Shown: positions 10,005 to 20,161 of the stretch, piece after piece | Position numbering within the stretch: position 1 is the stretch's first letter | How the letters are laid out: each line of letters begins with the position of its first letter | From: Oncomelania hupensis | Lineage: Eukaryota; Mollusca; Gastropoda; Littorinimorpha; Pomatiopsidae | Length of the DNA stretch: 64,000 nucleotides | Assembly (NCBI GenBank): GCA_036898135.1 | Contig: CM072520.1 | Coordinates: forward strand, 1,869,843-1,933,842 | Direction of reading: 5' to 3' | Notes under the pieces: generated by a model | The model's input: only the letters and a program-made list of their open reading frames with translations | Told to the model about the DNA's origin: nothing | The model's database searches: none | Made by a program: the position numbers and the translations under genes

Positions 10005-11000
10005 AATCCTATCCTATCCTATCCTGTCCCATAACCCGAAGGTCGTAGGGGCACCACAGATGATCGTTTAACCAGCATACTCCATCTTTCTCTGTCCTCG
10101 GCAGCCCTCATGGCTTCGCTCAGTGTCAAACCAGTCCATTCTCGAATGTTGTCCTCCCACCTCTTTTTCGGTCTCCCCCCTTCTTCTACCTCCTTGCACT
10201 GTGCCTTGCAGAATGGTCTTTGCAAGGCCTGATGATCTGGTGACGTGGCCATACCATCGGAGTTTCCGTTTCTTCACCACTGTGAGCAGGTCATCGTGTT
10301 GTCCAATGGCTTGTGTGATGGTCTGTCGGACTTCGTCGTTGGTGATGTGTTGGGTATAGGAAATGCACAGAAGTCTTCTGTAGCACCTCATCTCCATGCT
10401 TTGTATTCTTCGTTGGGGATCTGCTGTGAGGGTCCATGCTTCGCAAGCATATAGGAAGATGGAGATGACCAGAGAGCGCAGCAGTCTTACTTTGGAATGT
10501 TGACTGATGGTTCTGTCTTTCCAAATGGGCTTCAACCTTGTCAGGGCAGCAGTTGTTTGTGCGATCTTGGAGAGGACTTCCTGTCGAGACCCATTGTCTG
10601 ACACAATGGCTCCTAAATATTTGAAGCTGTGCACTGTGTTGAGGGATTGGCCTTGTACTTTGATGTCCGTGTTGATGCCATTGGTGTTGTTGGTCATCAT
10701 TTTGGTCTTCTCTGCACTTATTTCCATTCCATAAGCTCTGGAGGTGGTGTCAAGCCTCTGTACAAGCTGTTCAAGTTCTTGTTCCTCTCCAGCCAATCCA
10801 TCAATATCATCCGCAAAACGAAGATTGGAGATTGCTCTGCCCCCTATGCTGACTGTGCCTTCGTGATCTGCAAGAGCATCTGACATGATGCGCTCTAGGA
10901 AGATGTTGAAGAGTGTTGGAGAGAGTAGGCATCCTTGACGCACACCGATTGTTGTTCTGAACCAGTTCCCGATGACGCTGTTATGGAGGACTGCACTGGT
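10005..11000 (-). mobile_element. RTE-like LINE, 3' half, cut by the assembly gap
   Basis: Minus-strand copy running from the N gap at 11000 to a (TATCC)n tail at 10010-10025. It covers the RT catalytic core to the C-terminus and 3' end. It faces the copy at 12125-13225 head to head. Confidence 0.85.
10068..10943 (-). CDS. LINE reverse transcriptase, C-terminal part
   Basis: An open frame of 291 codons encodes the second half of a non-LTR reverse transcriptase. It holds RQGCLLSPTLFNIFLERIM (motif B region), the catalytic FADDIDGL (motif C, Y/FADD), then the thumb and the conserved tail LRWYGHVTRSSGLAKTILQG. The frame upstream continues into the 500-N gap, so the true start is unseen. Near 10180 a run of six C bases (minus-strand G6) shifts the frame; the expected end (RPKKRWEDNIREWTGLTL) sits in another frame down to 10019. 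This copy is therefore frameshifted, or the homopolymer is miscalled. It is mobile-element coding, not a host gene. Confidence 0.75.
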   Translation of the reverse strand: MRQGCLLSPTLFNIFLERIMSDALADHEGTVSIGGRAISNLRFADDIDGLAGEEQELEQLVQRLDTTSRAYGMEISAEKTKMMTNNTNGINTDIKVQGQSLNTVHSFKYLGAIVSDNGSRQEVLSKIAQTTAALTRLKPIWKDRTISQHSKVRLLRSLVISIFLYACEAWTLTADPQRRIQSMEMRCYRRLLCISYTQHITNDEVRQTITQAIGQHDDLLTVVKKRKLRWYGHVTRSSGLAKTILQGTVQGGRRRGETEKEVGGQHSRMDWFDTERSHEGCRGQRKMEYAG

Positions 11001-11500
11001 NNNNNNNNNNNNNNNNNNNNNNNNNNNNNNNNNNNNNNNNNNNNNNNNNNNNNNNNNNNNNNNNNNNNNNNNNNNNNNNNNNNNNNNNNNNNNNNNNNNN
11101 NNNNNNNNNNNNNNNNNNNNNNNNNNNNNNNNNNNNNNNNNNNNNNNNNNNNNNNNNNNNNNNNNNNNNNNNNNNNNNNNNNNNNNNNNNNNNNNNNNNN
11201 NNNNNNNNNNNNNNNNNNNNNNNNNNNNNNNNNNNNNNNNNNNNNNNNNNNNNNNNNNNNNNNNNNNNNNNNNNNNNNNNNNNNNNNNNNNNNNNNNNNN
11301 NNNNNNNNNNNNNNNNNNNNNNNNNNNNNNNNNNNNNNNNNNNNNNNNNNNNNNNNNNNNNNNNNNNNNNNNNNNNNNNNNNNNNNNNNNNNNNNNNNNN
11401 NNNNNNNNNNNNNNNNNNNNNNNNNNNNNNNNNNNNNNNNNNNNNNNNNNNNNNNNNNNNNNNNNNNNNNNNNNNNNNNNNNNNNNNNNNNNNNNNNNNN
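11001..11500. other. Assembly gap (500 N)
   Basis: Exactly 500 N characters, the usual sign of a scaffold gap of unknown true length. It begins inside the minus-strand LINE, where the inverted copy at about 12230 would provide a confusing match. Confidence 0.99.
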
Positions 11501-12124
11501 ACCCACAATGTGTATGGATTTAAATTATTGTTTGTTATGAGTCATAGTTGCTATACCCCAAAAAAATTAGCTTTTTTTTGTGTGTTTTTTTTTTACCAAT
11601 TCACCCTCCCCTTCTGTTTAAACAAACACACGCACACGCACACACCCACACATATTTTTGTAGAAACGACGGTCTGATGACTGTTGTGAAAAAAAGAGAT
11701 TATTTTGACACACTTTCCATTTCTTTTTACATTATTTTGACATTTTCCATTTTTTGAAGCTATCCCTAACACTAACCCCTAACCCAAACCCTAACCCTAA
11801 CTCTTAACCTAACCTTAATCCTAAAACAGCTCTAACTCTACGGAGCGCTATTTTGACGTCAAAATAGTGCGGCCTTCCAAAAAAGTCAAAAGAAACCATG
11901 TGGAGTTTTATGTGTGTGTCAGAGTAACGTCAATAAATATTCAGTTATTTCTTTATTTTTAAATTTTAAATGTTATATAATTATATATCACACTGTTAAT
12001 ATCACAAATTGCAAACACATATACGTGTACCAAACAAGTATAATTTATTTTCCAGACCATACATCACAGGTTACATTATCCTTTTAAACCTGACAGTTTG
12101 TGATATATTATCACTGATTTAAAT
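11501..12124. other. Intron 2 sequence with telomere-like block
   Basis: At 11762-11826 degenerate CCCTAA/CCTAAC units occur, the complement of the animal telomere repeat TTAGGG, so this looks like an interstitial telomeric-type satellite. The rest is AT-rich with no gene seen. Confidence 0.5.
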
Positions 12125-13225
12125 CAGCTCTATGGGCATGGAGCTCTATGGGCAACAATGAAAGTGTACAACATCAGCCCTAAAATTATTGAAGTCATCA
12201 AAAGCCTGTATGACAAGGCTACCAGTGCAGTCCTCCATAACAGCGTTATCGGGAACTGGTTCAGAACAACAATCGGTGTGCGTCAAGGATGCCTACTCTC
12301 TCCAACACTCTTCAACATTTTTCTAGAGCGCATCATGTCAGATGCCCTTGCAGATCACGAAGGAATAGTCAGCATTGGGGGTAGAGCAATCTCCAATATT
12401 CGTTTTGCGGATGACGTTAATGGATTGGCTAGAGAGGAACAAGAACTTGAACAGCTGGTACACAGGCTTGACACCACCTCCAGAGCTTATGGAATGGAAA
12501 TAAGTGCAGAGAAGACCAAAATTATTACCAACAACACCAATGGCAACAACACGGACATAAAAGTCCAAGGCCAATCCCTCAACACAGTGCATAGCTTCAA
12601 ATATTTAGGAGCCATTGTATCAGACAATGGGTCCCGACAGGAAGTCCTCTCCAGGATCGCACAAACAACTGCTTCCCTTGCAAGGTTGAAACCCATGTGG
12701 AAAGACAGGACCATCAGTCTACATTCCAAGGTAAGACTGCTGCGCTCCCTTGTCATCTCCATCTTCCTATATGCTTGCGAAGCATGGACCATGACGGCAG
12801 ATCTACAACGAAGAATACAAAGCATGGATATGAGGTGTTACAGAAGACTTCTGGGCATTTCCTAAACCCAACACATCCCCAACGACGAAGTCCGACAGAG
12901 ACCATCACACAAGCCATTGAACAACACGATGACCTGCTCACAGTGGTGACGAAACGGAAACTCCGATGGTATGGCCACGTCACCAGATCATCAGGCCTTG
13001 TAAAGACCATTCTGCAAGGCACAGTGCAAGGAGGTAGCAGAAGAGGGAGACCGAAAAAGAGGTGTGAGGACAACATTCGAGGATGGACTGATTTGACACT
13101 GAGCGATGCCATCAGGGTTGCTGAGGATAGAGAAAGATGGAGTATGCTGGTTAAACGATCATTTGTGGTGCCCCTACGACCTCCGAGTTACGGGACAGGA
13201 TAGGATAGGATAGGATAGGAAATTA
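12125..13225 (+). mobile_element. RTE-like LINE, 3' half, + strand
   Basis: 5'-truncated copy starting within the RT palm and ending in (GGATA)n at 13198-13218. It is the inverted partner of 10005-11000. Tail sequence GCCCCTACGACCTCCGAGTT is shared with the other copies. Confidence 0.85.
12158..12865 (+). CDS. LINE reverse transcriptase fragment
   Basis: 235 codons of non-LTR RT: helix SPKIIEVIKSLYDKATSAV, motif B VRQGCLLSPTLFNIF, catalytic FADDVNGL near 12402, and thumb residues up to CYRRLLGIS. A TAA stop at 12863 ends it, and a small deletion near 12897 puts the remaining tail (KLRWYGHVTRSSGL, then RGRPKKRCEDNIRGW) in another frame to 13203. The copy is inactive. The start at 12158 is the first ATG in the truncated frame and not a natural start. 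Confidence 0.75.
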   Translation: MKVYNISPKIIEVIKSLYDKATSAVLHNSVIGNWFRTTIGVRQGCLLSPTLFNIFLERIMSDALADHEGIVSIGGRAISNIRFADDVNGLAREEQELEQLVHRLDTTSRAYGMEISAEKTKIITNNTNGNNTDIKVQGQSLNTVHSFKYLGAIVSDNGSRQEVLSRIAQTTASLARLKPMWKDRTISLHSKVRLLRSLVISIFLYACEAWTMTADLQRRIQSMDMRCYRRLLGIS

Positions 13226-13678
13226 TCAGTAGCCCACTCTTTTTTTCTGTTGGATAATGACATAATACATTTGAATAGTTGACACCTTGAAGATTGCATG
13301 GTGATTAAAATTAAAAGAATTAGCTTAGTCTTAGATAACAGTCTTACAAAGAGTAGTTTTCTAGAGGTGATATTTGAAGTAATTCTTAGTAAAAGTTGAC
13401 GTCACACATGGCGTGCTTTTTTTAATCAGGTACGCTCCCACAATATTTTTTGTGTTGGTTTTTTTTTTTGGCCAAAAAACATCAAGCGATGATGAATATA
13501 ATGTGTAGACATCACTTGTTTAAGTGATTTTGCGTTCTTATGATTTCATTATTCCTTAGTGAGAATCAATATTTGTGAATTAAATGGTTTTTGTGGTGGC
13601 AGTGACCTTGAACTTCAACCAAGGTCACAATTACATCCTTATAGTTTGTTTGCGAACATTCACTCTTAAGCTTTAAAC
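13226..13678. other. Intron 2 sequence, nothing recognised
   Basis: AT-rich DNA between the LINE tail and the next exon. No element, repeat or exon-like segment was seen on either strand. Confidence 0.45.
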
Positions 13679-13830
13679 TACCCATGATGCTTTTGCTGAA
13701 GTAATGAAAAGCCACGGAAAGTGATCAATAACCTGAACAACTGCTCTGTACCCATGATGCATCTGTTATGTGTGTGAAGGAATGAAGAGCCACGGAAAGT
13801 GACCGATAACCTTTACAACTGCTCTGTACC
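13679..13830 (+). repeat. Tandem duplication spanning the acceptor and start of exon 3
   Basis: A unit of roughly 70-80 bases occurs twice (about 13679-13749 and 13750-13830). Both copies share GCCACGGAAAGTGA and AACTGCTCTGTACCCA. The downstream copy runs into the open exon; the upstream one ends in CCCATGATGC and does not continue the coding frame. Confidence 0.6.
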
Positions 13831-13959
13831 CAACTACGCCGACTTTGAGCCCGTTTTCCGTTGCAACAAGAGACAGGAATGCTTCGGAGGAGAAGATGAG
13901 GAAGGATGTCCCTACAACACTGAGCAATGCGGAAAGGACGCGTTTGAAGAGAACAACAA
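13800..13959 (+). CDS. Exon 3 of chimeric receptor: LDLa-like cysteine module
   Basis: 53 codons with the pattern NCSVPNYADFEP, VFRCNKRQECFGGEDEEGC and PYNTEQCGKDAFEENN. The CxGGEDExxC core matches the acidic calcium-binding end of LDL-receptor class A repeats, although the module has fewer cysteines than a full repeat. In molluscan GPCRs of this kind such a segment precedes a C-type lectin domain. The acceptor CACGGAAAG has a weak pyrimidine tract; phase fits exon 2 (A8468 plus TG). The donor GTAAGT at 13960 is strong and leaves two bases, AA, which the G at 53613 completes. Confidence 0.65.
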
Positions 13960-14012
13960 GTAAGTAGGCCTATTGCTTTTCTGATTCTCTTTTTCCCTCT
14001 CTCTCTCTCTCT

Positions 14013-14713
14013 ACCCCTTGGGGTCATGAGCAATCTTGCCACTGTAGATTGTTCTAACCTATAAAGGGAAAAGTGAAAGCCCCAGTTGAAAACCTGTCTT
14101 GCCTTGTAGGCATGACGATTCACTGCGGCAACAGTACCCCCGTTGGAGTGCCGGGGGTTTCAGTATAAATAGTATCCCCACTTTATGGAAATTTAGTGCT
14201 TTAAATTCCCACTGTTGCTATCTTCCTCATATACTCTTCCCATTCCTGCTCTGTCCTATCACTCTGCTATACTATCTTCTTCTTCGCTAGATCAATGACC
14301 TACCTTTTTTCTTGAAAACTCTTCCTGGACAAGACTCCTTGTTCGTGTATGAGGTCTGTTGGATCAGCTTGGGAGTGTTGGACGTTTTCTGCTGGGTGGT
14401 CACTATTGCTTCCTATGATGTTAGTATTTAGCAATATAGGCATTTTATATGTATATGTTTCGTTGATGATTTGTAATGATGGTTGTATTCTATTTTGTTT
14501 TTGTAACCGGGGGTTCGCGTAGTTGAGGTAAACCCTCAGCCGTCCCCCGCGTGGGATGTCTTTATTGTAAAGTGACTGGCTGGTGGAGGGCGTTCAATTT
14601 TCCCACTAGGGTTGTTTCAGCAGATCTTTTATGCGGATCGGGGGTTGTCCGGTCCTGATTTGGCTCGGAGGAGTCCGCTGGACCTAAAGCAACAATAAAT
14701 CAATCAATCAATC
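14013..14713 (+). repeat. Interspersed repeat with (CAAT)n tail, copy 2
   Basis: Second full copy of the family at 2103-2804, with the same start palindrome and the same AAT-rich tail. It is inserted directly after a (CT)n tract, about 50 bases past the exon 3 donor. The two copies sit in the same orientation in the same transcription unit region. Confidence 0.65.
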
Positions 14714-15538
14714 TCTCTCTCTCCCTCTCATCCTCTCTCTCTCTCTCTCTCTCTCTGCTGGATGGAAACCATATCATTGGAGATAATGATGAATATGTCA
14801 CACCCACTGCCTCAACAGTGGATACACAAGTGTTGTCTGACCACACAAGAAACAATCATCCCAAATATCTAACACATAAGACACCAGAGGGAACAATTAC
14901 ATCAATTTTATTCACAAAATTTTTCATCAATTTTTATTAATTTTTATTATTGTTTGTTTACCAGTTTTGTCTTCATTATAATTAAGTGTGATTGTGAGTA
15001 TACAGGGGGGTAAACTGGTAAACAAACAATAATAATAATAATAAAAGATTGAGATAATAGTTTTCTTTACAATCTTTCTTGCTACAGCCTAAACTAATTT
15101 TTGTTGGGTCACGAAAATGTCTTGCCAGTCTGTTTCTCGAGATTTTGGCCCTAGCCTTTTATGCTGTGTGTATTTTGTCATCCCAGTGTTCAAATAATTG
15201 TACGGTTAGTAGACGAATGTTTGTGTTGTTATGAGTGAAATTGATTGGAATGCTGTTGTGTACAACCTAATCTTCATATTTATAACTACCCTACACCCCT
15301 TACCCCCCTGTGTACCAACAATCACACTTAACTATAATGAAGACAAAACTGGTAAACAAACAATAATTTTTTTTAAAGAAATGATTGAGATAATAGTTTT
15401 CTTTACAATCTTTCTTGCTACAGCCTCTACAAAATCACAAGTGGCTATACAATTATTAATTACTTAACTATTGATTTACTAGATATTATTTGTACATACA
15501 GGCTTAATAATATAGTAAACAGTAATAATATTTTTCAG
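14714..15538. repeat. Intronic block with inverted and direct repeats (14948-15426)
   Basis: Arm 14948-15013 is the reverse complement of 15301-15366 (AAACTGGTAAACAAACAAT in the latter). The same word also occurs directly at about 15012-15030, followed in both direct copies by GATTGAGATAATAG and TCTTTCTTGCTACAGCCT. One inverted and two direct copies suggest a small fold-back or rearranged MITE-like element. No protein is encoded. Confidence 0.6.
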
Positions 15539-15592
15539 TTGCTACAAATTATACAGGATACTTGACAATAGAAAATGCCACTCCAACTAAAC
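15539..15592 (+). CDS. Possible 54-nt symmetric exon (uncertain)
   Basis: A segment between a good acceptor (ATTTTTCAG) and donor (GTATGTAA) is open in one phase and reads ATNYTGYLTIENATPTK, with two N-x-T sequons. It is phase 1 at both ends, so it cannot be placed between exons 3 and 4 without another exon. No domain is recognised. It could equally be a chance open segment. Confidence 0.22.
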
Positions 15593-15628
15593 GTATGTAA
15601 TTCCTTGAAAGAGATAATAAAGTTGAAT

Positions 15629-15670
15629 TATCTTATCTTTTCTTATCTTATCTTTTCTTATCTTATCTTA
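15629..15670. repeat. (TATCT)n microsatellite, target of retrotransposon E1
   Basis: Imperfect TTATC units run up to the LTR and resume at 22849-22863 on the other side. E1 therefore inserted into this array; the 5-bp duplication is TCTTA. Confidence 0.8.
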
Positions 15671-17419
15671 TGTCACGTCCCAACTGCCTCAACAGTGGTT
15701 CGACTTGCGTGCAATTCCACACGAGAAAAAAAACCCAACACCTAAATAAACTCTAAAAGACAAAACCAGAAGTAACAAGACAATTTCTTTATTTCACTCA
15801 CTCATTCGCACTAAAAATTAACTCCCTTTTTCCCACTTCCCAACCAACCAACCCTCAATCCCACTAATATAACCCCGAACTAATACATAAACAATTCGCT
15901 CAAAATAATAATGATAATTAAATCAAAATGAAAAATGTCTAACTACAAAATGTACACAAGATTTATAATAATTATGGCTGAAAACAGCTTACTGCCAACA
16001 AGGTAAATAATTGAAGCAAATGCTTTAAATCTTTATAAATATTCAAACCTTGTTACATTTAAATTCCAAACAGATACAACAAGTCTTTTATATTATATAA
16101 AATGAATAAGAAAATTTATCCTTTATGCAAAATAGAATTTGTAAGAAAATAATCTAAATTATTAATTATTTAATATCTTGCGAATTAATTCCCCCAGACA
16201 AAACTATACAATCACAGGGCTACTTAATCAGGTAGGTAACGAACGAAAAACGATGCTTAACGTCCTATTGCATGAGCGTTAAGGACGATCACCACGTCGC
16301 CACCCTGACAACAATGACCATCATCATCATATCAAAAATGAGATCCAACGGATCTTCTTCAGGTAGGTAATATTACTCAACAATGTTTATCAATCAATTC
16401 AGATTAAATATAATTCAATGTGCTGTAATTTATAAGTTATCACATGTAAAACAATTATTGTTCCTCACAACTATTTATCAATGGTTATAGTTATTTGTTG
16501 TGAATGGTGGAGTGTGCGTGTGTGTGCTTTATAAACAAAATAAGGTTTCCGGGTCGAATACCACAACCTTCGCAACCGAGGTTGACCCACGGAAACACCG
16601 GCGTCATAGGCCGAGGCACACCAGCTTCACACCAGCAAGGTTTCAGCACACCATCAACGATCTGCTCTAAGGTTTTGGTTTTTGGTACATGCTACCAGTG
16701 GATCCTCCGGCCTGTTGACAAAGACACACAATGACTGGACAAACACACAGGCACAGATGGTTAGGCAAGGTGATACACAGGCAGAAGAAGTCCTAGACGG
16801 AGTCACAGGTCACCCGACGTTATACGTAGATAACTCAGATTTCACTGAGAATACACAGTAGGTATTCAAAACAGCTTAGAACAGTTCCAGTTAAACAAAC
16901 ACTTCCAAAGTGTTCCCAAAACAGTCCTCCTCTTCCGATAACTAGTCTATCTTTTTCGTTGACAGTCTGATCAGTACAACCCACAGACGACGTCACTATC
17001 TGGCACCTTGACAAAACTCAGATCTGTTGGTTCTGGCTACATAAGCGATATCAAAATGTTTCTGCTCCTCAAAATATACAGTGCATGGGGTTTTATACGA
17101 TTAGCTTAGAATCTTCTAGAACATAGTCGTTTTAATTATAATTCATTTCCCACACCGTTCGCGATTAGAGCACGCATTTCACACATAGAATATCGCATGG
17201 CAGCACTCAATCTTCCCAATAACAAAATAGCCAACTATGCTGTTTTCTAACATAGTGCGTTCTGCACGGGCGCAATCATTCGCTACTTCTATTAATTATA
17301 AACTTAATTAATTTATTCTGATGCTCTCCCCTTGACTACCGTAACTTCTAACCTCTATGTACAGGCTGATGATTAAACTATATACATAGGCGCACGACTG
17401 CAAACTGCGTAGCGTGACA
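15671..17419 (-). repeat. E1 3' LTR
   Basis: 1,749 bases, TGTCACGTCC to GCGTGACA in + orientation. It differs from the partner LTR by a 131-base insertion block (16240-16370, including one copy of a 12-bp duplication) and an extra 18 bases near 16590. Confidence 0.9.
16240..16358. mobile_element. Small insertion inside the E1 3' LTR with 12-bp target duplication
   Basis: TCAGGTAGGTAA flanks this 119-base block (16228-16239 and 16359-16370) but occurs once in the partner LTR at 21249-22848. A long direct duplication suggests a SINE-like retroposed piece. The word CTTAACGTCC with a nearby GCGTTAAGGACG could form a hairpin, and TTAACGTC also appears in the SINE at 60130-60371. Confidence 0.6.
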
Positions 17420-17491
17420 CAGCACCCCACCAAGACGAAAACTAACAGTTTTAGTTCTTAACAACCACGCTACTCAGTTCTGCTCAAGAAA

Positions 17492-20161
17492 TCAGCTGGT
17501 ACATTGTCTTTTCTTGAAATGCTTCCTACCATCAAATCGAAATCTGACTGCTTCGTCTCTCTCCCTCGCCAGAACGATCGGTGAAACGAACAGCGCTACG
17601 GTGGGCATGCCCTCGACTATAGGTACTTCCTCCCCTTCGTCTGCTTCATCAACTACTACAGCTGTGGCAATTTGCACTCTCTGATGGTACAGTTTCAGTA
17701 GGTTGGCGTGAAACAGTTTCACCTTGTTCCCAATGCGAATCTGATAATCGCATTCGTTTCGACGACTTACGACTTCGTATGGCCCCCTCCAGCTCATTTC
17801 TAGTTTGTTGTGCTTGGTTGGCAACAAAAGCAACACTCTGTCTCCCGCTTGAAACGTTCTAGGTTTCGTTTTCCTATCGAAGTGTCTTTTCTGCCTCTCG
17901 CCTGCTTTCTTCAGACTTTCCTTTGCTAGTGCGCACGTTTCCTCGATTCTATTTCGCAGGTCCACAACATATTGACTAGCCACCTTCACTTCTTCTCCTT
18001 GACTGTCCTTCGTCCACAGATCTCTCAGAACTGACATGGGACCCCTCACTGTCTTGCCATACAGCAGCTCAAAAGGTGAAAAACCTGTGCTCTCTTGAGG
18101 TACCTCCCTATATGCGAAGAGCAGCGCTGGTATATACCTGTCCCATGCTTTCGGTTGCTCCTTCGTCAGCTTTTTGAGCATCGACACGAGTGTACCATTG
18201 AAACGCTCCACGAGCCCGTCGCACATTGGATGGTATGGTGTTGTTGCCTTTCCATGGATTGCCAAAAGTCTATTCACTTCAGTCATCACGTTCGACATAA
18301 ATTGTGTCCCTTGATCTGTTAGTATCTCTTTGGGAATTCCCACTCTTGTCCAGATCTCCCACAATGCTTCGGCAACTCTCTCGGCCTCTATGCCTTTCAG
18401 TTCTACGGCCTCAGGATACCGTGTCGCGTAGTCTACCATGACCAAAATGTACTGGTTGCCCCTGTCTGACATAGGTTTTATAGGCCCCACAATATCAACT
18501 GCAACTCTCTGAAACGGTTCATCAACTAGAGGTAGTTTCTGCAGCGGAACTTTTGCTACCCTACCCCTGGGAACTGTTTTCTGGCATTCGGGACATGATT
18601 CGCAGAATCGCCTAACATCCCCGCACATTCCTGGCCAATAGAACACCCCCCATATCCTCTCACGTGTCCTCTTTCCACCTAAGTGTCCGGCCATCGGAGG
18701 GTCGTGCGCCAGGCGCATCACCTCTCCTCTGAGCTTGCTAGGCACGACTAGCTGCGTTAGCTCCTCTTCTCCCTGATGGTGTACTCTATACAAAATACCC
18801 TTCTCTTTGGAGAAGCTAACCATCGCTTTGCCTGACTTGAGTTTCGTCCCTTGCTTCTCGCACTCTCTAGCTCTAGCTAAAGTGGGATCTTCTTCCTGCA
18901 ACTTGGCCAACTGATCGGGCGTCACATCGAGTTGGAATGGCTTCGGAATCGGCAGTGCTTTCTCCTGCTTCCCTTCTGCTTTGGCCTGTGCCCTGGTCTG
19001 AACGGCGGCTATCGCACACTCTAACCCGTCTACAGCCACTGGACTACGATAGCCTCCCTTGAAAGTAACCCAGTTGCCTAGAATGACATCGGGTACAACT
19101 TGCTCGATGACGATCAATTCTACTGTACCCTTCACGAAAGCTGAGTCTACTTCCACGTACGCTGTAGGATACTTCCCTGACTTGACCTGATCAGCGAACA
19201 TGACCTCAATCTCTCTACCAGTCATATCCTCGGGACGCACCCACTTGGCTGCTACCGCCCCCACCTCGGCACCAGTATCTCTCAGAATCTTCACAGGCTG
19301 ACCCCTGACTGTTCCCATGCTCCACGGGTTGTACGGCTGAATGGTACTAAAGCTAGTCTTAGTCATTTCCGAGTGAATCGGTCCTGAATCCGGACTGACA
19401 GTGATACGTAGCAACTGTTTCGGACTACGGCACTCCTTCGCTACGTGACCTAGCTTCCCGCACCTGAAACACTTCACAGGACGTTTCTCCCCACTAGGTT
19501 CCCTCCTCTTATCCTCTTCACCCTTGTTGCCACTAGGACCACTCCTCGCTGCCCCCACAGGCTGACTGACAGCACGATTACCCCCCTTGTATGGCACGCT
19601 ACCGAACACTGGTCTGTTACTCACTGTCCGTTTCGCATCTACATGTAACTGGGCAATCTCAGCTGCTTGCTCGCCGTTCTCAGGCTGCCTCTCCCTCACA
19701 AACAGCTCTAACTCAGGGTTCATTACTGACAACAACTGTTCAGTCAGAAAGACATCAAGCACTACGCCCGCATCATCTATATCTTTCTTAGCCAAAGAAA
19801 ACCATCTCTTCACTAAGACTTGTACTCTACTCAAGTACTGCGGAAAAGTCTTTGTCCCTTCTTTCCTACTCCCCCTGAACTGTTTGCGGTAGTAGTCAGC
19901 ATCTCTCCTAAATCGTTTCAGAAGAGCCCCCCTGACCACTTCGAAATCGACTATCTGCTCCGGAGTTAGCTTCAGATACGTCTCTCTGCCTCCCCTTTTG
20001 ACACAACGTGACAACCTAGCCGACCACGTCTCTTCCCTCCCTCCATTAAACAGGTCGGGCGACTGTTCAAAGTGAGTGAGTTGGGATATTTCTCTAGCTA
20101 TCATTAGCTCTCTATTAGACAAAGCGCTGAAGGTAGCTCTCAATATCCTCTTTACCATCAA
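17492..20161 (-). CDS. E1 gag-protease-integrase polyprotein
   Basis: 889 codons. Residues 1-190 are the capsid-like part of Gag. A zinc knuckle, CFRCGKLGHVAKEC, lies near residue 235. The aspartic protease motif LRDTGAEVGAV follows near residue 292, then a linker with AAVQTRAQAK. The integrase has an HHCC finger (HLGGKRTRERIWGVFYWPGM ... CPECQ), a catalytic core (VDIVGPIK, LTDQGTQF, DGLVERFNGTL) and a C-terminal GPY motif (WRGPYEVV). After integrase comes only an RT motif-1 relic, PIVLARERDEAVRFRFD. The remaining RNase H end, NVPADFLSR, lies in another frame just past the stop. The 5' end overlaps the gag frame, implying a frameshift near 20130. Confidence 0.85.
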   Translation of the reverse strand: MMVKRILRATFSALSNRELMIAREISQLTHFEQSPDLFNGGREETWSARLSRCVKRGGRETYLKLTPEQIVDFEVVRGALLKRFRRDADYYRKQFRGSRKEGTKTFPQYLSRVQVLVKRWFSLAKKDIDDAGVVLDVFLTEQLLSVMNPELELFVRERQPENGEQAAEIAQLHVDAKRTVSNRPVFGSVPYKGGNRAVSQPVGAARSGPSGNKGEEDKRREPSGEKRPVKCFRCGKLGHVAKECRSPKQLLRITVSPDSGPIHSEMTKTSFSTIQPYNPWSMGTVRGQPVKILRDTGAEVGAVAAKWVRPEDMTGREIEVMFADQVKSGKYPTAYVEVDSAFVKGTVELIVIEQVVPDVILGNWVTFKGGYRSPVAVDGLECAIAAVQTRAQAKAEGKQEKALPIPKPFQLDVTPDQLAKLQEEDPTLARARECEKQGTKLKSGKAMVSFSKEKGILYRVHHQGEEELTQLVVPSKLRGEVMRLAHDPPMAGHLGGKRTRERIWGVFYWPGMCGDVRRFCESCPECQKTVPRGRVAKVPLQKLPLVDEPFQRVAVDIVGPIKPMSDRGNQYILVMVDYATRYPEAVELKGIEAERVAEALWEIWTRVGIPKEILTDQGTQFMSNVMTEVNRLLAIHGKATTPYHPMCDGLVERFNGTLVSMLKKLTKEQPKAWDRYIPALLFAYREVPQESTGFSPFELLYGKTVRGPMSVLRDLWTKDSQGEEVKVASQYVVDLRNRIEETCALAKESLKKAGERQKRHFDRKTKPRTFQAGDRVLLLLPTKHNKLEMSWRGPYEVVSRRNECDYQIRIGNKVKLFHANLLKLYHQRVQIATAVVVDEADEGEEVPIVEGMPTVALFVSPIVLARERDEAVRFRFDGRKHFKKRQCTS

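Noticed and set aside
11762..11826. A chromosome end
   Set aside because: Telomere-like units are few and degenerate, and unique sequence continues on both sides.
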